Below, piece by piece: positions 43,832 through 52,975 of a stretch of DNA of 64,000 nucleotides. This DNA comes from Metasolibacillus meyeri (GTDB taxonomy: Bacteria > Bacillota > Bacilli > Bacillales_A > Planococcaceae), in NCBI RefSeq assembly GCF_003049505.1, contig NZ_PYWN01000023.1, positions 1-64,000 on the forward strand, given 5' to 3'. How positions within the stretch are numbered: the first letter of the stretch is position 1; each line of letters begins with the position of its first letter. The position numbers were made by a program, and so were the translations under genes. The notes beneath the pieces are model-generated. The model did no database searches. It saw only the letters and a program-made list of their open reading frames with translations, and was not told the origin of the DNA.

Positions 43832-44792
43832 AAATTTTCAATCTATGAAGTTTATGAAAGATTGGGCAATTGTCATTGCTGTTATATTGTTAATCATTAT
43901 TTTTACAATATCGATTCCAACGTTTATGCAAACCGCTAATATCCTTAATATATTGAGAAGTATTTCGATTGTTACGATTATTGCGATAGGATTAACGATT
44001 TCACTGTCCGTAAATGGTTTCGATTTATCGATTGGCTCTACGGCAACATTAGCAAGTTCCGTAGTAGTTTCGATGTTTGTATGGTTCAGCATGCCGACAG
44101 GTGTATCCATTTTAGCCGCATTATTAGCCGTTTTAGGCGTTGCTTTATTTAATGCTTTTTTAATTGTAAAAATAAAAATTCCTGATTTATTTGCAACGCT
44201 CGCAACGATGTTTATTGTGGAAGGGGTGGCAATGACGTATACGGGCGGCGGTTCGATTTCTGTCGGGATGCCTCGCTTAGATGGTACGCCAACAGAGGGC
44301 AGTATTTCGCCATTTTTCTTAACTCTCAGTAAAACGCCATGGATTATCCTAATTATGCTATTTGTCGTGATTACAGTGCATCTATTTTTAACGTATACGA
44401 AGCATGGCCGCTTTTTATATGCGGTTGGAGGAAATGAAGAAGCCGCTAAATTAACAGGAATTCCTGTTAATCGCTATAAAATGATTGCATATATTTTTTC
44501 TGCGTTGTTAGCGGGTATAGGAGGCCTATTACTAGCGTCACAAATCGGTTCTTCTCAAATTAATGCAGGAGCAGGTTATTTAATGCCAGCAGTTGCAGCC
44601 GCATTTATTGGTCAATCTTTTGCGGGACATGGTAAACCAAATGCGATTGGTACTTTATTTGGTGCAGCACTTGTAGGGATTTTGGAAAACGGGCTAGTTA
44701 TGTTATCGGTACCGTATTATTCATTAAATATTATTAAGGGGCTTGTACTAGCGTTAGCTCTAGCATCCACATATTACAGTAGAAAAAAATAA
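43818..44792 (+). CDS. Sugar ABC transporter permease (RbsC-like)
   Basis: A 324-residue permease with about nine membrane segments and the family signatures GLTISLSVNGFDLSIGST and GVALFNAFLIVKIKIPDLFATLATM (residues about 54-71 and 105-130), as in RbsC. It forms the membrane channel of the importer. ATG 43818 follows GGGGGTG and lies inside the end of the ATPase gene. Only one permease gene is present, so a homodimer is expected. Confidence 0.92.
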   Translation: MQGVKNFQSMKFMKDWAIVIAVILLIIIFTISIPTFMQTANILNILRSISIVTIIAIGLTISLSVNGFDLSIGSTATLASSVVVSMFVWFSMPTGVSILAALLAVLGVALFNAFLIVKIKIPDLFATLATMFIVEGVAMTYTGGGSISVGMPRLDGTPTEGSISPFFLTLSKTPWIILIMLFVVITVHLFLTYTKHGRFLYAVGGNEEAAKLTGIPVNRYKMIAYIFSALLAGIGGLLLASQIGSSQINAGAGYLMPAVAAAFIGQSFAGHGKPNAIGTLFGAALVGILENGLVMLSVPYYSLNIIKGLVLALALASTYYSRKK

Positions 44793-44804
44793 GGGGTGAC
44801 TGTG

Positions 44805-45998
44805 ATGTATTCTAATTATTTTTTAATGAACAATGAAGATGTGAAAAAATATGTGCAAGCAAAAATAGAAGGTTTTTCAGGGGAAGTGCAATGTCAGGAA
44901 ATTGGTGATGGTAATTTAAACTATGTTTTCAGAGTAACAAATGCGTCAGGTGCATCCATTATTGTCAAGCAAGCAGGACCACAAGCAAGAATCTCTGAAA
45001 GCTTTGTTCTGTCAACGGACCGAAATCGTATTGAAACAGAGGCGTTGCTGCTAGAGGCTGAATATACGCCAGATTTAGTCCCGAAGATTATATTATTCGA
45101 CCAAGCGATGAGCTGCTGTGTGATGGAGGATTTAAGGGATTTCGAAATTATGCGAAAAGATTTGATGACATTTAAAACATTTGATCATTTTGCTGACAAT
45201 ATTTCAACATTTATGGCTGAAAATTTAATTCGTACAACAGATTTTTTAATGAATCCTATCAAGAAGAAACAGCTACAAAAGCAATTTATCAATCCAGAGC
45301 TTTGCGAAATTACGGAGCACCTTGTTTATACAGAGCCGTATATTGATTTTAAAAAGCAAAATATATTAACAAAGGGAAATGAAGAATTTATTCATAACTT
45401 TGTGTATAACGATAAAGAACTACATATCAAGGTTGCCAAGTTAAAACAGCAATTTTTAACGCAAGGTCAGGCATTGTTGCATGGAGATTTACATACAGGT
45501 TCCATATTCATTAATGAAAAAGCACTAAAGGTCATTGATCCAGAGTTCGCCTTTTACGGTCCAATCGGCTACGATGTCGGAAATTTAGTGGCAAACTTAA
45601 CATTTTCATGGCTAAGAGCATTGGCGTTTAATGAATCCGCGTATGTTCATTGGATAGAGGAAGCATTAGTTGAGACAATGGAAAAGTTTGAATTCAAATC
45701 TAGAGCAATCTTAAAGGAGTCTAGCGAGCAATTTACGGTGTATGAAGAAGTTGTAGAGGAATTTTTAGCTTCTGTTTTGCGTGACACATTTGCAATTGCA
45801 GGTTTGGAAATGAATCGACGAATCATTGGCTTAGCAAAGGTAGCAGATATTACAACAATTAATCACAAGGAAGCACGCATTTTAGCTGAGCGCAGAGGTT
45901 TATCAATTGCGAAAGAATGTATAAAAAATGAGGCAATTACTAGCATTTCTCGATATATGCAATTGCTACTTAAATATAAGGGTGAGGTGTTGGTATAA
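44805..45998 (+). CDS. mtnK: S-methyl-5-thioribose kinase family (5-deoxyribose kinase-like)
   Basis: A 397-residue protein of the MtnK branch of the aminoglycoside-phosphotransferase fold. The catalytic loop HGDLHTGS is at 226-233 and the metal-binding DPEFAFYGP at 245-253, both typical of MtnK. MtnK phosphorylates 5-methylthioribose; close relatives in DHAP-shunt clusters phosphorylate 5-deoxyribose. The neighbouring aldolase favours the latter pathway over the classical methionine salvage set. ATG 44805 follows AAGGGGTG. Its stop shares bases with the mtnA start. Confidence 0.88.
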   Translation: MYSNYFLMNNEDVKKYVQAKIEGFSGEVQCQEIGDGNLNYVFRVTNASGASIIVKQAGPQARISESFVLSTDRNRIETEALLLEAEYTPDLVPKIILFDQAMSCCVMEDLRDFEIMRKDLMTFKTFDHFADNISTFMAENLIRTTDFLMNPIKKKQLQKQFINPELCEITEHLVYTEPYIDFKKQNILTKGNEEFIHNFVYNDKELHIKVAKLKQQFLTQGQALLHGDLHTGSIFINEKALKVIDPEFAFYGPIGYDVGNLVANLTFSWLRALAFNESAYVHWIEEALVETMEKFEFKSRAILKESSEQFTVYEEVVEEFLASVLRDTFAIAGLEMNRRIIGLAKVADITTINHKEARILAERRGLSIAKECIKNEAITSISRYMQLLLKYKGEVLV

Positions 45999-47032
45999 TG
46001 GAACTTAATACAATAGAATGGAAAGGCAATAAATTAGTCCTCTTAGATCAGACGGCATTGCCAAACAAGGTAAGCTATATAGATATTACAACGGTTGAAG
46101 AAGTTTGGCATGCTATTCATTCCATGATTGTGCGTGGTGCACCAGCAATTGGTGTAACGGCTGCCTACGGTGCATATATTGCGGTTCAGTATTTTGATGG
46201 CTCTGTAGAGGAAGCGAAGTATGAGTTGAAAAAACAGCTTGATTATTTAGCGACATCCAGACCAACGGCGGTCAATTTATTTTGGGCACTTGAACGCATG
46301 GGTGGGGTAGCCGAATTATTTGCGGGCAATGATTTAGTGGAGTTTCAAGAGAGGCTGTTGAATGAAGCGATAGTTATTCATATGGAAGATATTAAAATCA
46401 ATCGTAATATCGGAGAACATTTATTAACTTTACTAGAGGATGGTCAAGGTGTGTTAACACATTGCAATGCAGGTGCATTAGCGACAACGAAATATGGAAC
46501 AGCTACATCCCCATTTTATTTGGCAAAAGAAAAGGGCATGAGCTTAAAGGTATTTGCAGATGAAACACGTCCTCGATTTCAAGGGGCTATGCTTACTTCC
46601 TTTGAGCTTTACCATGCGGGAATTGATGTTACATTAATTACAGACAATATGGCGGCAACTGTGATGTCACAAAATAAAGTGCAAGCCGTTATTGTCGGCT
46701 GTGATCGTGTTGCAGCAAATGGAGATGTTGCAAATAAAATCGGCACGTTGGGGGTCGCTATTTTAGCTAAACATTATGGTATCCCATTTTATGTTGCGAC
46801 ACCCACGCCTACAATTGATTTAAATTGTGCAACAGGAATGGGCATTCCAATCGAAGAACGCAGTAAAGATGAGGTGCTAAAGCCAACAGGGCAATATATT
46901 GCACCGCCGGAAGTAAAAGTTTACAATCCTGCTTTTGATGTGACGCCAGCTCATTTAATTACAGCGATTGTAACGGAAAAAGGAATTATTCACAGCCCAA
47001 ATGAAGAAAAGCTAAGGGCGGTATTTAAATAA
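45998..47032 (+). CDS. mtnA: Methylthioribose-1-phosphate isomerase family (5-deoxyribose-1-P isomerase-like)
   Basis: A 344-residue aldose-ketose isomerase. It has RGAPAIG (46-52), the catalytic Cys156 in [11 protein letters not shown] and Asp236 in [18 protein letters not shown], all as in MtnA of B. subtilis. It converts the 1-phosphate aldose to the corresponding ribulose 1-phosphate, the substrate of the class II aldolase downstream. GAGGTG precedes the ATG, one base overlap with mtnK. Confidence 0.93.
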   Translation: MELNTIEWKGNKLVLLDQTALPNKVSYIDITTVEEVWHAIHSMIVRGAPAIGVTAAYGAYIAVQYFDGSVEEAKYELKKQLDYLATSRPTAVNLFWALERMGGVAELFAGNDLVEFQERLLNEAIVIHMEDIKINRNIGEHLLTLLEDGQGVLTHCNAGALATTKYGTATSPFYLAKEKGMSLKVFADETRPRFQGAMLTSFELYHAGIDVTLITDNMAATVMSQNKVQAVIVGCDRVAANGDVANKIGTLGVAILAKHYGIPFYVATPTPTIDLNCATGMGIPIEERSKDEVLKPTGQYIAPPEVKVYNPAFDVTPAHLITAIVTEKGIIHSPNEEKLRAVFK

Positions 47033-47058
47033 TATTAGTAAGGAATAGGGTGACACGC

Positions 47059-47850
47059 ATGGTAAGTTCAATACAACATCGACGAAATGAGATTAGCAAG
47101 TTGGTCAATCAAAAAAACTATGTAGAAATATCAGATTTAAGTAATCGCTTTAATGTTTCTGAGATGACTATAAGAAGAGACCTAGAAAAGATGGAGAATG
47201 AGGGGCTACTAATACGCGTCTTAGGTGGTGCAAAGCCCATTCAGAAATCATTTGTAGAAGATAATTTGAATTTGCGTGCATCCGAAAACCTTTTATCAAA
47301 GCAAGTAATGGCACGAGAAGCTATCAAACTCATTCAGGATGGGGATGTTATTGGCTTTGATGCCAGTACATCTGCTGCTGAAGTAGCGAAGTTGGTCAAG
47401 GATTTGAAAAATATCACTGTAGTGACAAATAACATTACGATTGCATTAGATTTGATTAGTAGTGAAATCACCACGATTTTACTTGGAGGATATGTGCGAC
47501 CAAATTCCATTTCCACAATGGGGACATCATTAAAAAAATATATGGAATCCATTAATATAGATAAAATGTTTATTTCTGCTCGCGGCTTAACATTGCAGGA
47601 AGGTTTAACGGATTCTACGATTGATGAAGGAGAAGCGAAACAGGCGATGATCCACAAGTCAAATCACATTATCGCTTTAGTAGACCATAGTAAAATAGGT
47701 GTCAAAAAATTGTTTCAAGTCATACCATCAGATGAAATTAATACGATTATTGTCAATGAATATGACAGCTTTACGGAGGAGCAAAAGGAAGTAATAAGTG
47801 AATTTAAAAGAAATCATCTAGATTTCCGACTTATAAAAAATGATGAATAA
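47059..47850 (+). CDS. DeoR-family transcriptional regulator
   Basis: About 263 residues. An N-terminal winged helix-turn-helix (RRNEISKLV...VSEMTIRRDLEKME) is followed by the DeoR sensor domain related to sugar isomerases (DGDVIGFDASTSAAEVAK; VVTNN; LLGGYVR). Such regulators usually repress sugar catabolism and respond to a phosphorylated sugar. Its place inside the operon suggests it controls this operon. ATG 47059 is preceded by GGGTG; GTG 47050 is an alternative start. Confidence 0.9.
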   Translation: MVSSIQHRRNEISKLVNQKNYVEISDLSNRFNVSEMTIRRDLEKMENEGLLIRVLGGAKPIQKSFVEDNLNLRASENLLSKQVMAREAIKLIQDGDVIGFDASTSAAEVAKLVKDLKNITVVTNNITIALDLISSEITTILLGGYVRPNSISTMGTSLKKYMESINIDKMFISARGLTLQEGLTDSTIDEGEAKQAMIHKSNHIIALVDHSKIGVKKLFQVIPSDEINTIIVNEYDSFTEEQKEVISEFKRNHLDFRLIKNDE

Positions 47851-47862
47851 GGGGTTGTTCAT

Positions 47863-48507
47863 TTGAAGTTGCTTGAAGAGCGAAAAAAAGTTGTTCAGTA
47901 TTGCCAACTACTATTAAAAAGCGGTTTGACAAAAGGGACTGGTGGAAATATTAGTATTTATGCTCCGACTGAAAACTGTGTAGCCATTAGCCCAAGCGGC
48001 GTACCGTACGATTCTCTAAAGCCTGAGGATATTGTACTCATAGATATTGATGGCAATAAAATAGAGGGCAATTATAAGCCATCGAGTGAATGGGCGATGC
48101 ATACAGAGGTTTATAAACAAAAACCTCGGATGAAGTCAGTAGTCCATACGCACTCGGTCTTCGCCAAAACATTATCTTGTTTACGCGAAGATTTACCTGC
48201 AATATCTTATCTAGTTGCGGTTGCAGGGAAGAAGGTAGCCTGTGCACAATATGCTAGCTTTGGTACACAGGAACTCGCAAATAATGCCCTAGCTGCAATG
48301 ACTGATTCGAAGGCGGTATTATTGGCGAACCATGGGTTACTAGCAGCTGGAGAAACAGTTGAAGAAGCATTCAACATCGCAGAAGAAATTGAGTTATGTG
48401 CTGAAGTGTACATTCGAGCTAGAGGGGTAGGTAATCCAGTTATTTTAGATGATGCCGAAATGGATTATATGCTAGAACGCTTTAAATCATATGGGAAACC
48501 TAGTTAG
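47863..48507 (+). CDS. Class II aldolase (5-deoxyribulose/methylthioribulose-1-P aldolase-like)
   Basis: A 214-residue zinc aldolase of the AraD/FucA family. Glu76 (SEWAMH), His95 and His97 (VVHTHSVF) and His157 (LANHGLL) form the metal and catalytic set, and TGGNIS (about 26-31) and SPSGVPYD bind phosphate. It would cleave a ribulose 1-phosphate into DHAP and acetaldehyde (from 5-deoxyribose) or methylthioacetaldehyde. In classical methionine salvage an MtnB dehydratase would occupy this place, a distant relative of the same fold; no mtnW, mtnX or mtnD follows. TTG 47863 follows AAGGGG. A dispersed repeat begins one base after the stop. Confidence 0.88.
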   Translation: MKLLEERKKVVQYCQLLLKSGLTKGTGGNISIYAPTENCVAISPSGVPYDSLKPEDIVLIDIDGNKIEGNYKPSSEWAMHTEVYKQKPRMKSVVHTHSVFAKTLSCLREDLPAISYLVAVAGKKVACAQYASFGTQELANNALAAMTDSKAVLLANHGLLAAGETVEEAFNIAEEIELCAEVYIRARGVGNPVILDDAEMDYMLERFKSYGKPS

Positions 48508-48508
48508 A

Positions 48509-48540
48509 GTGCCAGGCACACAAACAATTCTCATACAATT
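48509..48540 (+). repeat. GTGCC-GGCAC dispersed element, copy 2
   Basis: GTGCCAGGCACACAAACAAT followed by TCTCATACAATT, beginning one base after the aldolase stop. Confidence 0.85.
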
Positions 48541-48546
48541 TAATAG

Positions 48547-48588
48547 AAAAAGGATTGCCGTGCACATGGCAATCCTTTTTCGTTTTTG
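48547..48588 (+). terminator. Terminator of the uptake and salvage operon
   Basis: AAAAAGGATTGCC pairs with GGCAATCCTTTTT, followed by CGTTTTT. An almost identical terminator lies at 51879-51920. Confidence 0.92.
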
Positions 48589-48993
48589 TCAGTGTCTTCT
48601 TAATCACTTTTGTTATCTACGATAAGTACTTCACAATTGTATGCTATAAAAGTTATTTTCTATTTATTGGATAAAAGATATGCTAGAACGTTGCGTTTCA
48701 CTAACAAAAAGAATGTCGTATGTCATTTGGAAAACAATAAATTTTATATTAAGAGTTTGTACTGCTCACTTTTTTCTTATTAAATGCAGTATAATTACTT
48801 TGAACCTCAAAATATATGGAAGTATGGGTAATATGCACTTTTTTTTATATCACTTTTGGTGATATATTGGTATAAAAGCAAGTAAATAACCTATCTCAAT
48901 CACTTTAATTTGTATTGTAGAATAGGATGATTTTTCGAATGTTTTATATGGAATTAACAGTTAAAAATATAAATAATTAGGAGTGATTTTATA

Positions 48994-49971
48994 ATGAAAC
49001 GATATATGGTTGTATGTACCTGTATTTTATATATGTTTGTACTTTCAGCTTGTTCAAGTGCAGATGAAAACACAGAAATTGACCGAATGAAGATTGGCAT
49101 TATGTTATCAGATGCGGGCTTAGGGGATCAATCGTTTTCGGATTTAGGTTTTTTAGGTCTTGAAAAAGCGCGTGATGAATTAGGAGTTTCATTTGATTAT
49201 CGCGAACTGCAAGATACAGGGACCTATGAACAAGGTTTTGAAGAATTAATCGAACAAGGAAATGATTTGATTATTGGGCTTGGATTTGCTATTAAAGGTG
49301 CTATGGAAGCGATGGCTGAAAAATACCCAGATACATCATTTTTAATAATTGATTCACAATCCGATCTCCCAAACATATATAACATTACATTTAAAGAAGA
49401 AGAAGGCTCTTTTTTAATCGGTGTAATAGCAGGGCTGAAAACACAAAGTAATATTATTGGCTTTATTGGAGGAGAAGATGTACCCATTATACATAAATTT
49501 GAACAAGGATTTATGAAAGGTGTAAAGGCTAGTAACCCTGATGCACAAATAATATCCAAATATGCAGGTACCTTTGGCGATGATAAGCTTGGTGAAAGAA
49601 TTGCTAAAGAGATGATAGCCGCTGGTGTCGATTATATTTATCCTGCTGCTGGTTTTACAGGAGTAGGGGTATTACTAGAATCCCAACGTGCTGGCACTTA
49701 TTCATTCGGAATTGACAGTGATCAATTTTATTTAGCGGAGAAATCAGTTGTATCGTCTATGGTAAAGCAGGTGGATGTAGCTATTTATGATACGGTAAAA
49801 GAGCTGGTTGAAACAGGGGAAATTTCCGAAAAAAATAAGGTGCTTGGCTTTAAAGAAAAAGGTGTAACAATCGCACCTATTCGGGTGATTAGACTATCAG
49901 ATGCTGAACAAAAAAATTTAGATCAGTTGACAGAAAAAATGTCAAACGGATCCATCAAAATACTAGACTAA
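48994..49971 (+). CDS. BMP-family (PnrA-like) solute-binding lipoprotein
   Basis: A 325-residue lipoprotein: signal MKRYMVVCTCILYMFVLSAC with cysteine at residue 20. The basic-membrane-protein fold is clear in GIMLSDAGLGDQSFSD, GFIGGEDVPIIHKFEQGFMKGVKA and the AGFTGVGVLLE loop. Family members bind nucleosides or other small ligands for ABC uptake, but no ATPase or permease is attached here. The gene lies fourteen bases before a chemoreceptor gene, so it may serve ligand sensing. GGAGTG precedes the ATG. Confidence 0.87.
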   Translation: MKRYMVVCTCILYMFVLSACSSADENTEIDRMKIGIMLSDAGLGDQSFSDLGFLGLEKARDELGVSFDYRELQDTGTYEQGFEELIEQGNDLIIGLGFAIKGAMEAMAEKYPDTSFLIIDSQSDLPNIYNITFKEEEGSFLIGVIAGLKTQSNIIGFIGGEDVPIIHKFEQGFMKGVKASNPDAQIISKYAGTFGDDKLGERIAKEMIAAGVDYIYPAAGFTGVGVLLESQRAGTYSFGIDSDQFYLAEKSVVSSMVKQVDVAIYDTVKELVETGEISEKNKVLGFKEKGVTIAPIRVIRLSDAEQKNLDQLTEKMSNGSIKILD

Positions 49972-49985
49972 GAGGCGGAGAGTAA

Positions 49986-51635
49986 ATGAAATTAAAATAT
50001 AGAATATTACTTTTATCCATTGTTCCTCTGTTGCTTTCTGCGTGTATTATAGGGTTTAATATCATGCAATTAATCACATTAAAATCCTCAACAGAGGAAA
50101 TTGTAGATGCACTTGTGACAGTTGAAGAGTTAAATAGTGCATCTAAAAGTTTGCAAAAATCTTTGAGTGCATATGCTTTAAATATAAGTGAAGGTAATAA
50201 AAGTGATATTGAACAGGATTTACATGCCATTCAAACAATACATGAGCAATTGACGCCTACTTTAACTACTGATCAACAGCTAATATACGCTGAAAATATA
50301 TCGCATAAGTATAAAGAAATCGTAACTATTTCGACTCAAGCGGTTAATGAAAGCGATCAGGCAGAAATAAAAAGGCAATCTCTAAGGACAAAGGGATTAA
50401 TTAATGATGTTATCGAGTTGAAAAGAAGTGTGTCTTCTCAATATGCAAATAAACAAGTTGAGCTACAAAAGAATATTGATGGAATCGCCTTTATTTCGAT
50501 TTTATTAGTTATCATCCTTTTAGTAGGAAGCATTATCTTTGTATATATTCTCACAAATCGTATTTCTAAAAGAATAGGTAAGGTAAGTGAAAATGCGAAG
50601 GAAATTGCCGATGGAAACTTAGCAATTCACCTTGAAGGAGCTTCGTCAAAAGATGAAATTGGCTCTTTACAAGATTCTTTTAAGCATATGGCAGGAAATT
50701 TACAAGAAATTTTATCACATGTACATGATAGTTCAAGTCAAGTGGCCGCTTCAGCAGAGCAATTAATGGCAAGTGCTGACATGACGATGAAGGGTGCAGA
50801 AGTAATAACAGAATCGATGCAACATGTATCAAATGGTGCTGAAAAACAGGCGATTATGTCGGAGGAATCTGCTAACTCAACCCAAAGAAGTATACTTGCT
50901 GTAAATGAAATAACGAAAAATGCTAGTCTAGCACAAAAGCTTTCCATTTCTACAAGTGACAAAACTAGACAAGGGTCAAATTATGTGCAAGAAACCGTAT
51001 CGCAAATGCAAAGAATTAATGAGTCGGTGAGAGAAACAGATACGGCTTTGATTAAATTAAACAATCAAACAAAAGAAATAGTACAAGTTCTACATCAAAT
51101 TACAGCAGTAGCAGATCAAACAAATTTACTTGCACTAAATGCAGCGATTGAAGCTGCGAGAGCTGGAGAAGCAGGAAAAGGCTTCGCAGTTGTAGCGGAT
51201 GAGGTACGAAAATTAGCAGAGCAAACAAGAAATTTAGTTTCGGATATTACGGAAGTCGCTACTCAAATCGAAATTGATACAGAAGAGACAGTACACTCTA
51301 TTAATGATGTAAAAGAACGCGTAGATACAGGTTTAGTCATTGCCTCTGATACGCAAACTACATTTGAAGAAATACTTGCAGCAGTGGAACAAGTAAATAC
51401 TGAAGTAAGTAATATTACAACAGTTTCAACTAATATTGAAAATGAAGTAACACAAGTATCTACACATGCAAATGAGATGTTGAACTTATCAAAAGCGACG
51501 TCTGATAACTCCAATTCTGTTGCAGCAACTTCAGAAGAGCAACTTGCCTCAATGGAGGAAATAGCGAGCGCAGCCAATTCCTTAGCGAATCTTGCAGAAG
51601 AATTGCAAGCAAGGGTATCTAAATTTACTTTTTAA
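49986..51635 (+). CDS. Methyl-accepting chemotaxis protein
   Basis: A 549-residue chemoreceptor. Membrane helices lie at about 7-30 and 167-190, enclosing an extracellular helical sensor of about 135 residues. A HAMP domain follows (about 190-243), then a long coiled-coil signalling domain whose hairpin tip ([23 protein letters not shown]-type, about 378-400) contacts CheA and CheW. It overlaps in transcription with the BMP lipoprotein gene upstream. GAGGCGGAG precedes the ATG. The ligand is unknown. Confidence 0.93.
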   Translation: MKLKYRILLLSIVPLLLSACIIGFNIMQLITLKSSTEEIVDALVTVEELNSASKSLQKSLSAYALNISEGNKSDIEQDLHAIQTIHEQLTPTLTTDQQLIYAENISHKYKEIVTISTQAVNESDQAEIKRQSLRTKGLINDVIELKRSVSSQYANKQVELQKNIDGIAFISILLVIILLVGSIIFVYILTNRISKRIGKVSENAKEIADGNLAIHLEGASSKDEIGSLQDSFKHMAGNLQEILSHVHDSSSQVAASAEQLMASADMTMKGAEVITESMQHVSNGAEKQAIMSEESANSTQRSILAVNEITKNASLAQKLSISTSDKTRQGSNYVQETVSQMQRINESVRETDTALIKLNNQTKEIVQVLHQITAVADQTNLLALNAAIEAARAGEAGKGFAVVADEVRKLAEQTRNLVSDITEVATQIEIDTEETVHSINDVKERVDTGLVIASDTQTTFEEILAAVEQVNTEVSNITTVSTNIENEVTQVSTHANEMLNLSKATSDNSNSVAATSEEQLASMEEIASAANSLANLAEELQARVSKFTF

Positions 51636-51716
51636 TTTGACCCAGCAGAGGTCCACCACTTATAGAAGTGGTGGGAGGAATGCAAAAGTAATTAAATCAG
51701 GTGGAGTCCCAAATAT

Positions 51717-51865
51717 CTGCCGCTATGCTTTCGCAATAAAAAACATTACCGATTCAAGTTAAGCCTATGGCGGAGGCCTGCACGATGCAGGTCAGTTGAC
51801 CGTGGGTGCGTGTCATGACGCTTTTAAGTTGGAGCAAGCTCGGGAAAGTCGCTGAGGTGTAATGG
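51717..51865 (+). repeat. Structured intergenic element, copy A
   Basis: Shares blocks with 63496-63596 in the same order: CAGGTCAGTTGACC, a TGACG-TTTTA-GTT stretch, GAGCAAGCTCG and CGCTGAGGTGTAAT. Its start (CTGCCGCTATGCTTTCGCA) also resembles 28173-28194. Confidence 0.6.
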
Positions 51866-51876
51866 ATTAATTTAAC

Positions 51877-51920
51877 GAAAAAAGGATTGCCGTGCGCACG
51901 GCAATCCTTTTTTCGTTTTT
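51877..51920 (+). terminator. Terminator, near-duplicate of 48547-48588
   Basis: AAAAAAGGATTGCCGTGC pairs with GCACGGCAATCCTTTTTT, followed by CGTTTTT. It probably ends the chemoreceptor transcript. Confidence 0.9.
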
Positions 51921-52207
51921 CTGTTTCTATCTAATGAGAGGTGTTTTTCAATGTCCAAATGGTTGATTGCAATTGTATTTATAAATAGCGAGGCGTGCTA
52001 TTTTGCGGAATGTAAATACAATGCGGATGATTGGAACAGTTCTAGCATAGCGCATTTTTATGCAAAATAGCGGTTTTTCATCAAACCTTAAATGAAATGT
52101 AACGTTTTTGTAGCATTGTTACAAAATTAAGGTTGCTGTAAGCTTTGCACAATTTTCATGTAAGGCACACGCGTTAAAGTAAAGGTATCAAAACGGAGGT
52201 GCGAATG

Positions 52208-52975
52208 ATGAAACCAGTTTTACAAGTTGAAAATATAACAAAGGCATATGGTAAAGGTGCCAATTTATATAAAGCATTAAACGGTGTAAGCTTTGAGGTG
52301 CATAAAGGCGAATTTGTGGGTGTAATGGGACCATCTGGTGCGGGAAAATCGACGCTGCTAAATGTGATTGCAACGATTGATAGCGCTACAACGGGTTCAA
52401 TTATTATTGATGATACAAATATTGCGAAGATGAAAGATGAGCAGCTCGCAGATTTTAGGCGAGATCATCTAGGGTTCATTTTCCAAGATTATAATTTGCT
52501 CGATTCATTAACGGTACGTGAAAATATTGTGTTGCCATTAGCGATTGCCAAAAGACCAGCAACAGAAATTAACGAGCGTGTTAAAAAGATTGCTATGCTT
52601 TTTGGTATTGAAGACTTGCTTGATAAATATCCATACCAAATTTCAGGTGGACAAAAGCAGCGTACGGCTTCATCGCGAGCGCTTGTGACAGAGCCAAAAC
52701 TATTGTTTGCGGATGAGCCAACAGGGGCGTTAGATTCGAAATCGGCAACAGATTTACTAGAAAGCTTGAGCGATTTGAATGCAAAGCAACAATCAACGAT
52801 TTTAATGGTAACGCATGATGCCTATGCAGCAAGCTTCTGTCAGCGTATTTTATTCATTCAAGATGGGCAGCTATCAAAGGAAATTTTCCGTGGTGAACAG
52901 ACACGGAAGCAATTTTTCCAAACAATTTTACAGGAGCTTACGGTGATAGGCGGTGACGTAAATGACATTGTTTGA
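52208..52975 (+). CDS. Bce-type ABC transporter ATP-binding protein
   Basis: A 255-residue ATPase of the MacB/BceA branch: Walker A GPSGAGKST (residues about 42-50), signature YQISGGQKQR, Walker B LLFADEPTGALDS. Partnered by the ten-helix FtsX-type permease, whose start it overlaps by fourteen bases. Such pairs remove or sense antimicrobial peptides. Two adjacent ATGs (52205, 52208) are possible; the second has the better distance to GGAGG. Layout and the YxeA gene behind it recall yxdLM-yxeA of B. subtilis. Confidence 0.9.
   Translation: MKPVLQVENITKAYGKGANLYKALNGVSFEVHKGEFVGVMGPSGAGKSTLLNVIATIDSATTGSIIIDDTNIAKMKDEQLADFRRDHLGFIFQDYNLLDSLTVRENIVLPLAIAKRPATEINERVKKIAMLFGIEDLLDKYPYQISGGQKQRTASSRALVTEPKLLFADEPTGALDSKSATDLLESLSDLNAKQQSTILMVTHDAYAASFCQRILFIQDGQLSKEIFRGEQTRKQFFQTILQELTVIGGDVNDIV

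Larger units (their letters stand above)
48508..48993. other. Gene-free interval with repeat, terminator and palindrome
   Basis: No gene is supported. It holds the GTGCC-GGCAC element (48509-48540), a terminator (48547-48588) and a perfect inverted repeat ATATCAC-TTTTG-GTGATAT (48847-48865) that could be an operator for the BMP lipoprotein gene. Confidence 0.65.
51636..52204. other. Gene-free interval with structured repeat element
   Basis: No gene is supported. It holds a hairpin (CCACCACTT/AAGTGGTGG, 51653-51674), a GC-richer structured element at about 51717-51865, a duplicated terminator, and upstream sequences of the ABC operon. No promoter with both elements is obvious. Confidence 0.6.

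Noticed and set aside
48680-48862. Frame of 60 codons between the aldolase and BMP genes
   Set aside because: No ribosome site, very AT-rich, and it crosses a palindrome.
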